A stretch of DNA of 6,763 nt from Flavobacteriales bacterium UBA4011 (GCA_002384725.1 DGBF01000004.1:8464-15226), one strand, 5' to 3'. Shown: positions 1 to 6,033, counted from the stretch's first letter. Made by a program: numbers and translations. Notes: generated by a model not told the origin, from the sequence alone.

Positions 1-475
1 TACGAAGAAAATCAACACCTGCCTTACTATTTATTACACGTGTTATTTCTACTTCCGTTTTCTCGAAAGATTTGATTTTCCGGTTGGCTTGCTGGTTCAA
101 TTTGAAACTTTCAGGCGTCACAACTTGATAAATCAAATCCGCTGAATCTCCAGACAAAAGTTCTTGACGAAAATAGATATCGACGACTTTAAATTGTGTG
201 GCCAAAAATTCAGTCAACGCTTCTTTTTCAATTGGGTTCTCTCCTATCCAATCTATCCACCGACAAAAAACAGGCGTATACAAAGTTTGAACTCCAAATT
301 TTTCAAAGTAAGGCAATGGCATGCCACCCGATTCATCATCATTAAGGAGAAAAACGAGGCTTTTTGAAACGGCATCCAAGTAGTCCAAGGATAGAAAAGG
401 TTGCGATTGGGGCGACGTTTCACACCACAAACGCCATTTGCTTTCGTTTATATTTTCTCTTGCGACTACTTTCAT
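1..475 (-). CDS. FemAB/GNAT-like acyltransferase family protein, N-terminal part (runs off left edge)
   Basis: An open frame starts with ATG at 475 and stays open for 158 codons to the window edge, so the C-terminal half is missing. It has no hydrophobic signal and is presumably cytoplasmic. The N-terminus (about residues 11-48, with WRLWCETSPQSQPFLSLDYL) is followed by GGMPLPYFEKFG (50-61) and by NRKIKSFEKT (131-140). This order, a 'PLP...FG' strand followed by an 'N-R-x-I-K-x' helix, resembles FemAB-related/GNAT-fold proteins of Bacteroidota that sit near cell-surface polysaccharide genes. The family assignment is by recognition of these patterns only; the catalytic part is outside the window and no substrate can be named. 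The ATG overlaps the stop of the upstream deacetylase-like gene as ATGA (472-475), which implies translational coupling and a shared transcript. Confidence 0.6.
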   Translation of the reverse strand, partial: MKVVARENINESKWRLWCETSPQSQPFLSLDYLDAVSKSLVFLLNDDESGGMPLPYFEKFGVQTLYTPVFCRWIDWIGENPIEKEALTEFLATQFKVVDIYFRQELLSGDSADLIYQVVTPESFKLNQQANRKIKSFEKTEVEITRVINSKAGVDFLR

Positions 476-1458
476 AAACAATCTTTCAAAGTCATGAAAC
501 GTATGTTTTCCTTATTTCTTGCAGTAAATCGATCTATTTCTTTGAGCGAAAATTTCGTTAAGCTTTTTGGATGACCAATTACCACCATATTTTCGCCTCC
601 ATTTTTCGCGTATGCGCTATAAGATGATTGCAATACACTAGCAAAATAACCATCTGTACTTACATGATGAATTTTACCTTTGGTCAACATTTCCTTTTTC
701 CCGCCGGGTTGAGCAATAAAATTACCATCACCCCACATTTTATGTTGTTCGGGAAATAAACGTCCCAGAACGTAGAGTTTCCAAAAGAATAAAGGGGAAT
801 ATTTCCGACATGCTATCGGGTATTCGGTATATTCTCCAGATTCCTCCAATTTACAAACATCATGGGAGAAAGTATAAGGTTCGCTGGTTTTAACGGAAAG
901 AAAATCAATATTATATTGCGGTGAAACCCACATCACACCGGGCATGACGGAAGAGTCGATTTTCATTTCGAATTCTTCGAAGAGTGCTTTGAAGTCAGCA
1001 AAAGGCTGAATACACCAACCTCCAGCTCGAAAAACTTGCGTTTGAATGCCTGTAATTTCTTCGAGTCTATTTTTGTATTTAGCGAATATTGCAAGCCGCT
1101 CTTCTTGCGGGAAATCACTCAACTTATAATGTTGGTCGAGATTCATTTGCCAGCCCGTATTCGTATATTCTGCCTTTTCCCAATGTGGATGTATGTGTAA
1201 ATCAACGGCATGACCATACGCAATCATTTCTTTCACTTGAGCAATTATGGCCTCAATATCTTTGGAAAGCTCAGGAAATGCTGAAACTTTTGCTTCAAGA
1301 GCGAGTAAATGTCCAATATCCCAAAAAAAAGTAAAATGAAAGTTATTCGCTTTGGCAATTTTCAAAAGTTGATCCGTGGGTTCAATCATGCATTTGTCAA
1401 CGCTCCCCGACTTCTCGCCAAAGAAGACCTCATAATCCATTGTCAGAAAAACGTTCAT
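472..1458 (-). CDS. polysaccharide deacetylase-like (NodB-fold) protein
   Basis: This is a 328-residue protein without a signal peptide or membrane segment. NodB-homology motifs appear in order. Motif 1 is TMDYE (6-10), with D8 in the catalytic-base position. Motif 2 is LHIHPHW (87-93), giving the H88-xxx-H92 metal pair. Motif 3 is RAGGW (144-148), and a late motif is VVIGHP (292-297), with H296. Known NodB-fold enzymes are metal-dependent de-N-acetylases of N-acetyl-sugar polymers. Motif 1 is not the canonical TFDDG: the second aspartate is Y9, with E10 next to it, so the metal ligand set may differ. The cytoplasmic location and coupling to a FemAB-like gene suggest action on a lipid-linked or precursor glycan, which is inference. 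The ATG at 1458 is the first start, directly before the motif 1 strand. It could be a NodB-fold protein with no deacetylase activity. Confidence 0.8.
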   Translation of the reverse strand: MNVFLTMDYEVFFGEKSGSVDKCMIEPTDQLLKIAKANNFHFTFFWDIGHLLALEAKVSAFPELSKDIEAIIAQVKEMIAYGHAVDLHIHPHWEKAEYTNTGWQMNLDQHYKLSDFPQEERLAIFAKYKNRLEEITGIQTQVFRAGGWCIQPFADFKALFEEFEMKIDSSVMPGVMWVSPQYNIDFLSVKTSEPYTFSHDVCKLEESGEYTEYPIACRKYSPLFFWKLYVLGRLFPEQHKMWGDGNFIAQPGGKKEMLTKGKIHHVSTDGYFASVLQSSYSAYAKNGGENMVVIGHPKSLTKFSLKEIDRFTARNKENIRFMTLKDCL

Positions 1459-1464
1459 ACCCTG

Positions 1465-1472
1465 CGAAGTTA
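1465..1472 (-). promoter_or_regulatory. candidate -7 box (TAACTTCG) for the deacetylase/FemAB pair
   Basis: On the minus strand TAACTTCG lies 6 nt before the ATG at 1458. It matches the Bacteroidota -7 consensus TAnnTTTG at all but one fixed position. The same octamer precedes the threonine aldolase gene, and TATCTTCG precedes the O-methyltransferase gene. No TTTG (-33) element is visible at the usual spacing. If used, the transcript would have almost no leader. Confidence 0.35.
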
Positions 1473-1506
1473 AAAAACTTACTGTTTTTGTGAGAAAAAA
1501 CTTACT
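1472..1506. repeat. 12-bp direct repeat, spaced 23 bp, in a divergent promoter region
   Basis: AAAAAACTTACT occurs at 1472-1483 and exactly again at 1495-1506, start to start 23 bp, about two helical turns. The left copy also forms a 6-bp inverted repeat, AAAAAC (1473-1478) with GTTTTT (1484-1489). The repeats lie between the divergent genes starting at 1458 and 1532 and touch both candidate -7 boxes. They could be a regulator site, but the A-tract content means chance is not excluded. Confidence 0.4.
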
Positions 1507-1510
1507 TTTG
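1503..1510 (+). promoter_or_regulatory. candidate -7 box (TACTTTTG) for the exported protein/CYTH pair
   Basis: TACTTTTG fits the Bacteroidota -7 consensus TAnnTTTG exactly and ends 21 nt before the ATG at 1532. The expected TTTG about 19 bp further upstream is not present, so only half of the promoter is supported. The box overlaps the right copy of the 12-bp direct repeat, which would place a bound regulator on the promoter. Confidence 0.4.
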
Positions 1511-1531
1511 AACTTGTTAAGAATATATATT

Positions 1532-1978
1532 ATGAAAAACGCGTTATTCTTATTTGTCCTCTCTTTTCGTTTTATCGGAGCTTCTAACCTTTCTTATGGA
1601 CAAAGTAAAGAATCCCTAAAACGCCAACAATTCGTCAGTGAATTTATAGAAGCTGTCAATGTAAAAAAGAAGAATAGAATTATAAAATGTATTGATAGAA
1701 ACAACGTATCCAAGTATTTAGATGGTATTCACAAAGGAAATAAGGACGAGTTTCTTTCTGATTTTTTTAAGGGATTGGCTCTCACAACCAACGAATACAG
1801 CAGAGTTCCATTGGATAAGATATTTGACATTCGCCTTAGCGAACTGAATGAATTACAGGAAGGAATTGCTGAATGCAAAATTATACTGAAAACTCCTGAA
1901 GATGACATACTAACCGTACTTTACCTGAAATCGTTAAAGAAAAAAGGAAAGTTCGCATTCGTTCCAGCGCAAAGATGA
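1532..1978 (+). CDS. small exported protein of unknown function
   Basis: I chose the ATG at 1532 (148 residues) rather than the in-frame GTG at 1490. It places a typical signal peptide at the very N-terminus: MKNALFLFVLSF, then a small-residue stretch ending SYGQ at residue 24, followed by the charged SKESLKRQQ. Cleavage near residues 22-24 is likely, so the protein is probably periplasmic or secreted. The mature part of about 125 residues is rich in lysine, with an amphipathic first helix (about 30-45, KRQQFVSEFIEAVN) and later beta-like segments. It recalls small NTF2-like or DUF-type secreted proteins, but no motif supports a specific family or function. There is no lipobox and no C-terminal sorting domain. 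Its TGA stop overlaps the ATG of the CYTH gene (ATGA, 1975-1978), so the two are probably co-translated. Confidence 0.75.
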   Translation: MKNALFLFVLSFRFIGASNLSYGQSKESLKRQQFVSEFIEAVNVKKKNRIIKCIDRNNVSKYLDGIHKGNKDEFLSDFFKGLALTTNEYSRVPLDKIFDIRLSELNELQEGIAECKIILKTPEDDILTVLYLKSLKKKGKFAFVPAQR

Positions 1979-2463
1979 TAGAAATTGAACGGAAATATCT
2001 TGTTCACCCTTCCCTACTTCCCGATTTAAATAAATTCAAAAGCAAAAGCTTACTGCAAGGATATTTGCAAAGTGATGCTGAAACTACCATTCGGGTGCGC
2101 ACCGCAGGTGGACTAGCTTATTTAACCATTAAGGGGAAATCAGAAAACTTGACGAGAAAAGAGTTTGAATATGAAATCCCGATGGAACATGCTTTAGAAT
2201 TGCTGAAACTGTGTGGTGATAAAGTGGTTACTAAAGTGCGGTACTTTATTCCCATTGATAATAAAATGTGGGAATTGGATATTTTCAGTCAAAAATTGGA
2301 AGGATTAATTCTGGCTGAAATTGAACTCGAAGCTGAGAACGAACAATTCGAGAAACCTGAATGGATCGCGAAAGAGGTTAGTTTAGATCATCAGTTTTTC
2401 AATTCTAATCTTTCTGCTTTAACAGCAGCGGAAGCTTCAGTGATATTGGCAAAAATTTCTTAA
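1975..2463 (+). CDS. CYTH-domain protein (triphosphate tunnel metalloenzyme family)
   Basis: This 162-residue cytoplasmic protein is a complete single CYTH domain. The N-terminal signature ExExK is E3-I-E5-R-K7 (MIEIERKYLV). QGYL follows at 28-31, and the alternating charged strands that line the tunnel follow in order: IRVR (R40, R42), TIKG (K53), TRKEFEYEIP (R61, E63, E65, E67), KVRY (K87, R89), WELDIF (W99, E100, D102) and LAEIELE (E115, E117). Characterised members hydrolyse inorganic tripolyphosphate or other triphosphates with Mg/Mn; a minority are class IV adenylate cyclases or thiamine triphosphatases. The length and the lack of a CHAD domain fit the small bacterial tripolyphosphatase-like group, but the substrate cannot be read from sequence. 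It is coupled by ATGA overlap to the exported-protein gene. Its TAA stop interlocks with the stop of the opposing gene. Confidence 0.9.
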   Translation: MIEIERKYLVHPSLLPDLNKFKSKSLLQGYLQSDAETTIRVRTAGGLAYLTIKGKSENLTRKEFEYEIPMEHALELLKLCGDKVVTKVRYFIPIDNKMWELDIFSQKLEGLILAEIELEAENEQFEKPEWIAKEVSLDHQFFNSNLSALTAAEASVILAKIS

Positions 2464-2783
2464 TCTGCTTTTAAATCCGACTTGTTCAAGTCAAACACAG
2501 ATGAACCGAATTCAACGGTGAAATACATTTCGAGATTTTCCAATTTACAGTCACACGGCCATTCAGCTTCATTCTCTTCGACGGATTCAAATTCGTTTTG
2601 AAAAATTGCTTTGAAGTTGGCTTTTAAAATGGGCTCCTCGTCCATAAAGTCTTCTTCGATCAAATAAATATTGCCTTCAGAAAATTCCAAGGACAAAAAA
2701 GAGGTTTCATCCTTTTCAGTTGCCCAGTCTATGAACAATTGTGTTGGTTTCACCAACATGTAGCCACGATTCACGAATTTCAT
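2460..2783 (-). CDS. conserved small acidic protein, function unknown
   Basis: This is a 107-residue, strongly acidic protein with no signal or membrane segment, so it is presumably cytoplasmic. It opens MKFVNRGYMLVKPTQ, followed by FIDWA (17-21), then LIEEDFMDEEP (41-51), a helix-like segment KANFKAIFQNEFESV (54-68), a CDC pair at 77-79, and ends with VEFGSSVFDL (90-99). I recognise this arrangement (KPxxxFxDWA, then YLIEED, then VEFxSxVFD) from small uncharacterised bacterial proteins; no activity is known to me. Its ATG overlaps the stop of the lipoprotein gene upstream (ATGA, 2780-2783), making it the last gene of the aldolase-lipoprotein unit. Its TAA shares the palindrome TTAA with the CYTH stop, leaving no intergenic space for a terminator. 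Confidence 0.8.
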   Translation of the reverse strand: MKFVNRGYMLVKPTQLFIDWATEKDETSFLSLEFSEGNIYLIEEDFMDEEPILKANFKAIFQNEFESVEENEAEWPCDCKLENLEMYFTVEFGSSVFDLNKSDLKAD

Positions 2784-3418
2784 ATTTCCTCTTGTTTAAT
2801 TTCTAACCACTTTCTTTTTTCTAATTTCCACCATTTGGTTTTATTGCCATTCGACTGACTGAGCACATACAAAGGCGTTTTGTTACGGTACCAAATTTCC
2901 ATTTGATTCAACATTCGTTTTTCATTCAGATTGGAGCTTGATACATAGACAACCTCTTTATCGGTGGCATAAATTAGAAAAGGGTCGTTGTTAATTTTCA
3001 TTTCCGAAAACAATTGAAATGAAGAACAGTTGGGGCCAAAACAATCGAACCAATTGAAGAGGCAATTTTTCATATTCAAAGAATCCCTAAACGAAAATCT
3101 AGCAAATACCGTTTCAGCTTCTTTGCCTTTTCCAAGCCATTTTTCTACACCCGAATTGTCAAAACGCTGCGGTAACCAAACTGAATCAATTAATCGGATA
3201 CCTTCGGTGATATCTAGGTCAATAGCAACCCGTTGAGAGAAGCTAGATAAAGAATCGAAATAAGAAACAACTATAGACTCCTCCTCATTCTCTTTCCCTT
3301 CAGCGTAGCGTTCAGAACTCGGCAAAACGTCGTTAATATCCGTCACCGTCTCTTTTTTCTTATCTCCGCACGAGAATAAAAAACAGCCAATAATTAAGAA
3401 TATTCCAATTTTCTTCAA
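2780..3418 (-). CDS. lipoprotein of unknown function, TTG start
   Basis: This 212-residue protein begins with a short lipoprotein signal, MKKIGIFLIIGCFLFSC, with lipobox LFSC and lipidated C17, followed by GDKKK. It should be anchored on the periplasmic side of a membrane. Residues 20-55 are polar and probably a flexible linker. Beyond that lies a mixed domain with a cysteine cluster C119/C126/C131 (NCLFNWFDCFGPNC) and an aromatic, basic tail (KTKWWKLEKRKWL). I do not recognise the family. The start must be TTG at 3418: it sits exactly before KKIG, and no ATG or GTG lies in frame upstream near it. TTG begins one base after the stop of the aldolase gene, suggesting re-initiation. The 3' end overlaps the next gene by 4 bp. 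No functional link to the aldolase is evident. Confidence 0.8.
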   Translation of the reverse strand: MKKIGIFLIIGCFLFSCGDKKKETVTDINDVLPSSERYAEGKENEEESIVVSYFDSLSSFSQRVAIDLDITEGIRLIDSVWLPQRFDNSGVEKWLGKGKEAETVFARFSFRDSLNMKNCLFNWFDCFGPNCSSFQLFSEMKINNDPFLIYATDKEVVYVSSSNLNEKRMLNQMEIWYRNKTPLYVLSQSNGNKTKWWKLEKRKWLEIKQEEI

Positions 3419-3419
3419 A

Positions 3420-4442
3420 CTATATTGTTTTAATTGCTTCTATTGTTCGTGCAATTTCGTCGGACGAAACATCCAAATGCGTCACAAAGCGTAACATTCC
3501 GACACCAAAAGCCATGCAAAGTATTCCTTTTTCTTTGAATTTGTTGATTATTGAATCGCGTTGATCATTTTCTTTTAAGTTCACAACCACAATATTGGTC
3601 ATTACAGGCACAACGTCTTTCACCCAATCTTTCTTTATAAATTCAGCTTCCAAAGCTTTGGCGTTTTCATGATCAACAACTAATCGCTCAACGTTGTTTT
3701 TTAATGCATATTCTCCTGCAGCGGCAATAAAACCGGCTTGACGCATGCCGCCACCAAAAACTTTACGCACTCTTCGCGCTTGTTTGATGAAATCTTTTTT
3801 ACCGAGTAAAAGGGAACCAACAGGTGCGCCAAGACCTTTCGATAGACAGAGAGAAATACTATCAAATTGTAAAGCGTACTCCTTCATATCATTTCCGGTG
3901 GCTACCATCGCATTCATCAATCGAGCTCCGTCCAAATGTAAAGGCAGAGCATTTTCAACACACCAAGATTTGATTTTCTTTATTTCGTTCAAATCATATA
4001 TTGCACCACCACCTCTATTGGCTGTATCTTCTAGACTGACCAATTGTGTTAGTGGATAGTGCACATCATCTGGGTTCTTCCAATTTGCAATGGAATCTCG
4101 CGTAATTCTGCCTCGATCACCGTCTAAAAGTCGAACTGAAACCCCAGAATTCTTCGCAATACCAGCACCTTCGTACTTATAAATATGACTTTCCCAATGG
4201 CAAATCACTTCGCCACCTGGTTGCGTATGCACATTTATCGCAATTTGATTGGTTTGTGTTCCGGAAGTGCAAAACAGGGCATCTTCCATTCCAAACATAT
4301 CGGCAGCAAAGTTTTGTAAGGAGTGAATGCTCGGGTCTTCATTAAACACGTCGTCGCCCACTTCGGCAGACATCATTGCTTCCCGCATCGCCATTGAAGG
4401 CTTTGTTAGGGTATCACTTCGGAAATCGATCATTCTTTGCAT
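3420..4442 (-). CDS. ltaE: low-specificity L-threonine aldolase (PLP-dependent)
   Basis: This 340-residue enzyme of fold-type I splits L-threonine or L-allo-threonine to glycine and acetaldehyde in the cytoplasm. The N-terminus IDFRSDTLTKP (5-15) is the family signature. TSGTQTNQ (59-66) binds the PLP phosphate. H86 (SHIYKYEGAG) corresponds to the ring-stacking histidine E. coli H83. D171 and R174 are in HLDGAR, the Schiff-base lysine is K202 in SLCLSKGLGAPVGS, and R318 in LRFVTHLD binds the substrate carboxylate. At the E. coli LENTHN position this protein has LEDTAN (137-142), so the second active-site histidine (E. coli H126) is A141, which may alter substrate preference. An in-frame ATG at codon 4 (4433) gives the more usual start MIDF and is an equally good start. 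It is the first gene of a three-gene unit and divergent from the permease. Confidence 0.93.
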   Translation of the reverse strand: MQRMIDFRSDTLTKPSMAMREAMMSAEVGDDVFNEDPSIHSLQNFAADMFGMEDALFCTSGTQTNQIAINVHTQPGGEVICHWESHIYKYEGAGIAKNSGVSVRLLDGDRGRITRDSIANWKNPDDVHYPLTQLVSLEDTANRGGGAIYDLNEIKKIKSWCVENALPLHLDGARLMNAMVATGNDMKEYALQFDSISLCLSKGLGAPVGSLLLGKKDFIKQARRVRKVFGGGMRQAGFIAAAGEYALKNNVERLVVDHENAKALEAEFIKKDWVKDVVPVMTNIVVVNLKENDQRDSIINKFKEKGILCMAFGVGMLRFVTHLDVSSDEIARTIEAIKTI

Positions 4443-4457
4443 AAATTAAATTCTTTA

Positions 4458-4465
4458 CGAAGTTA
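4458..4465 (-). promoter_or_regulatory. candidate -7 box (TAACTTCG) for the threonine aldolase unit
   Basis: TAACTTCG on the minus strand ends 15 nt before the ATG at 4442 and 24 nt before the alternative ATG at 4433. The surrounding TTTTTAACTTCG is identical, 12 of 12, to the sequence in front of the deacetylase-like gene. No clear -33 TTTG is seen at standard spacing. The divergent gap between the aldolase start and the permease frame is only about 66-100 bp. Confidence 0.4.
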
Positions 4466-4541
4466 AAAATTCCAATTCAATTTTTTACACCATTTTCTCT
4501 TCCGATCTATATGGCATTACCTTGTTGTTTCGCTATCCGTT

Positions 4542-5315
4542 TTGCTTGCTTCAGGCTTGACCTTCTTTTCGGGTTTTGGATTGGGGACAATCATGCTTCC
4601 CGTTTTCAGTTTATTCATGCCTTTGCACCTTGCTGTTGTCGCAACAGCCATTGTCCATTTTGCAAATAATGTATTTAAGTTCGCTTTGGTCTGCAAGTCT
4701 ATTCATTTTCCAGTCCTGCTTCGATTCGGCATCCCAGCTTTGCTGTCAGCTATATTTGGTGGTTACATACTCACGACTATTTCAACTATGAATGGTACTT
4801 TCGAATACACTTTTTTAGATCACACCCTGCAAATGTCTTGGTTGAAAATAATCATTGGTATTTTAATGATCTTTTTTGCTTGGTTTGATCTCTCGCCGAG
4901 ATTTTCCAACCTCACTTTTCATAAGAAATACTTGCCTTTTGGCGGCATATTATCTGGGTTTTTCGGTGGACTTTCTGGTCATCAAGGTGCGTTTCGAGCG
5001 GTATTTTTAAGCAAATCAGAAATGACCAAAGATCAATTTATTGCCACTTCCAACTCCTTATCTTTGGTTGTGGATATTGGCAGACTAATCGTTTACAGCG
5101 CAGGAATCGTCTTTTTGGGTGAATTATTCCAAACAGATCTTAAAGGCGTCGAAATCGACCTTCGAAACATAATTATTTTTGCCATAGTATGTGCATTTCT
5201 GGGAACAATTATCGGAAAACAATTGGTAAGAAAAGTAACCTTTAAAAATGTCCAGAAAGTGGTTGGAGTGCTCTTAATCTTTATGGGGTTGCTCCTTATT
5301 TTAGGTATACTCTAA
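4542..5315 (+). CDS. TauE/SafE-family membrane permease (start uncertain)
   Basis: This is an integral membrane protein of 257 residues from the TTG at 4542. Eight hydrophobic segments are visible at about 1-25, 28-50, 57-80, 99-117, 130-156, 167-193, 208-228 and 238-257. Family hallmarks are FFSGFGLGTIMLPVF (8-22), AIVHFANNVFK (36-46) and GFFGGLSGHQGAFR (139-152). TauE/SafE proteins are proposed exporters of sulfite, sulfonates or other small anions; the substrate here is unknown and no sulfur gene is adjacent. The start is a problem. The same frame continues upstream as IWHYLVVSLSV, a natural first half of helix 1, but begins at ATA (4509) with no ATG, GTG or TTG until 4542. The only nearby ATG (4511) is out of frame. 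Either a rare ATA start, loss of ATG, or truncated initiation at TTG explains this. Confidence 0.85.
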   Translation: MLASGLTFFSGFGLGTIMLPVFSLFMPLHLAVVATAIVHFANNVFKFALVCKSIHFPVLLRFGIPALLSAIFGGYILTTISTMNGTFEYTFLDHTLQMSWLKIIIGILMIFFAWFDLSPRFSNLTFHKKYLPFGGILSGFFGGLSGHQGAFRAVFLSKSEMTKDQFIATSNSLSLVVDIGRLIVYSAGIVFLGELFQTDLKGVEIDLRNIIIFAIVCAFLGTIIGKQLVRKVTFKNVQKVVGVLLIFMGLLLILGIL

Positions 5316-5339
5316 ATTAAAATCACGGCAATGCCGGTG
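5311..5339 (-). terminator. candidate rho-independent terminator of the O-methyltransferase gene
   Basis: On the minus strand a hairpin CACCGGC-ATT-GCCGTG (5339-5324; 6 bp with one bulged base) is followed by the T-rich ATTTTAATTT running into the permease stop region. It lies about 35 bp past the methyltransferase stop. The T-tract is interrupted by two As, so strength is uncertain. An alternative hairpin TGCC-GGT-GGCA (5332-5342) competes with it. On the plus strand no T-tract follows. Confidence 0.4.
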
Positions 5340-5379
5340 GCAATTAACATTACCACAGGCGTATTTTAGATTTTAATTT
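5314..5379. repeat. 11-bp perfect inverted repeat spanning two convergent stop codons
   Basis: AAATTAAAATC (5314-5324) and GATTTTAATTT (5369-5379) are exact reverse complements separated by 44 bp. The left arm overlaps the permease TAA (5313-5315) and the right arm overlaps the methyltransferase TAA (5375-5373). Transcripts of either strand could close a long AT-rich stem enclosing the smaller G+C-rich hairpin at 5324-5339. A 3'-end-protecting or bidirectional termination role is plausible but not shown. Confidence 0.6.
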
Positions 5380-6029
5380 CTAGTATTCAACTTCACCCTC
5401 GCCATCATAATCCCATCCCGTATCGGCAATAGAATGTTCTCTACTCTAATATCAGCATTGATTTTCTCATTGTAAGCAATCAAAGCTTTCGTCGACGTAT
5501 CATATGGTTTCACCTCTTGAATCACTTTTCCCGACCACAGCACATTGTCCGCCATTATCAATCCGCCTGGATTCATTTTATCAATCACCAAATCGAAATA
5601 AACCGCATAGTTTTCTTTGTCCGCATCGATAAAGACCAAATCAAATTTTTCATTTAGACCAGGGATTATTTGGGTTGCGTCTCCGATTTTTAGGTCAATT
5701 TGTTTTTTCCATGGACTTTCATCAAAATACCCTTGAATCTTTGGCGCCAATTCCTCGTTGATGTCAATTGTTATTAGCTTACCGTTTTCAGAAAGACCTT
5801 CGGCCATGCACAAAGCCGAATAACCCGTATAGGTCCCCACTTCTAAAATTCGAGTAGGACGCGACAGTTTTGCAATCATGCTTAAAAAACGACCTTGCAA
5901 ATGCCCAGACAACATGCGTGGTTGTAGCACCTCAAGATGTGTTTCACGGTTGATTTTATTGAGTAATTCGCTTTCTACGGAAGTGTGAGTTCCTGCATAT
6001 TCGTCTAATTTGGGGTCTAAGAATTCCAT
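5373..6029 (-). CDS. SAM-dependent O-methyltransferase (COMT/CCoAOMT-like family)
   Basis: This 218-residue cytoplasmic enzyme has the length and order of the family-3 O-methyltransferases, which transfer methyl from S-adenosylmethionine to a catechol-type hydroxyl with a divalent metal. SAM motif I is ILEVGTYTGYSAL (61-73), with E63, G65 and G69. The acidic ribose ligand is D89 in LITIDI, and GDA is at 116-118. The metal site is D135 in FIDADKENY together with D161-N162 in MADNVLW. LPIRDGIMMAR (201-211) is the conserved C-terminal strand. The physiological substrate cannot be inferred; bacterial homologues often act on small catechols. It stands alone, with its promoter facing the low-G+C region and its 3' end converging on the permease. 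ATG at 6029 is the first start and only 4 nt from a -7-like box. Confidence 0.92.
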   Translation of the reverse strand: MEFLDPKLDEYAGTHTSVESELLNKINRETHLEVLQPRMLSGHLQGRFLSMIAKLSRPTRILEVGTYTGYSALCMAEGLSENGKLITIDINEELAPKIQGYFDESPWKKQIDLKIGDATQIIPGLNEKFDLVFIDADKENYAVYFDLVIDKMNPGGLIMADNVLWSGKVIQEVKPYDTSTKALIAYNEKINADIRVENILLPIRDGIMMARVKLNTRN

Positions 6030-6033
6030 TGAA

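Noticed and set aside
164..367. Plus-strand open frame of 67 codons
   Set aside because: It lies opposite the FemAB-like frame, shows no family features, and has composition expected of a complement of real coding sequence.
1089..1334. Plus-strand open frame of 81 codons
   Set aside because: It is antisense to the NodB-fold gene across its HxxxH region; the motif-bearing strand is clearly the minus strand.
1..1458. A PEP-CTERM/exosortase-type locus, because deacetylase and FemAB-like genes also pair there
   Set aside because: No exosortase, PEP-CTERM substrate or characteristic motif of that system is present, and the deacetylase motif 1 differs from that group as I know it.
1490..1531. GTG start giving the exported protein 14 extra residues (MRKNLLLNLLRIYI)
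   Set aside because: The ATG at 1532 places a standard signal peptide at the N-terminus, and the longer version would start within the direct-repeat promoter region and overlap the TACTTTTG box.
3745..4059. Plus-strand open frame of 104 codons
   Set aside because: It is antisense to the aldolase active-site region and has no recognisable protein features.
4511..4541. ATG at 4511 as the permease start
   Set aside because: It reads MALPCCFAIRF in a different frame from the permease; without a +1 shift it cannot join the conserved protein, and the permease frame itself looks natural back to 4512.
4576..4791. Alternative-frame open reading frame within the permease gene
   Set aside because: It overlaps conserved membrane helices of the permease in another frame; its hydrophobicity reflects the T-rich underlying gene.
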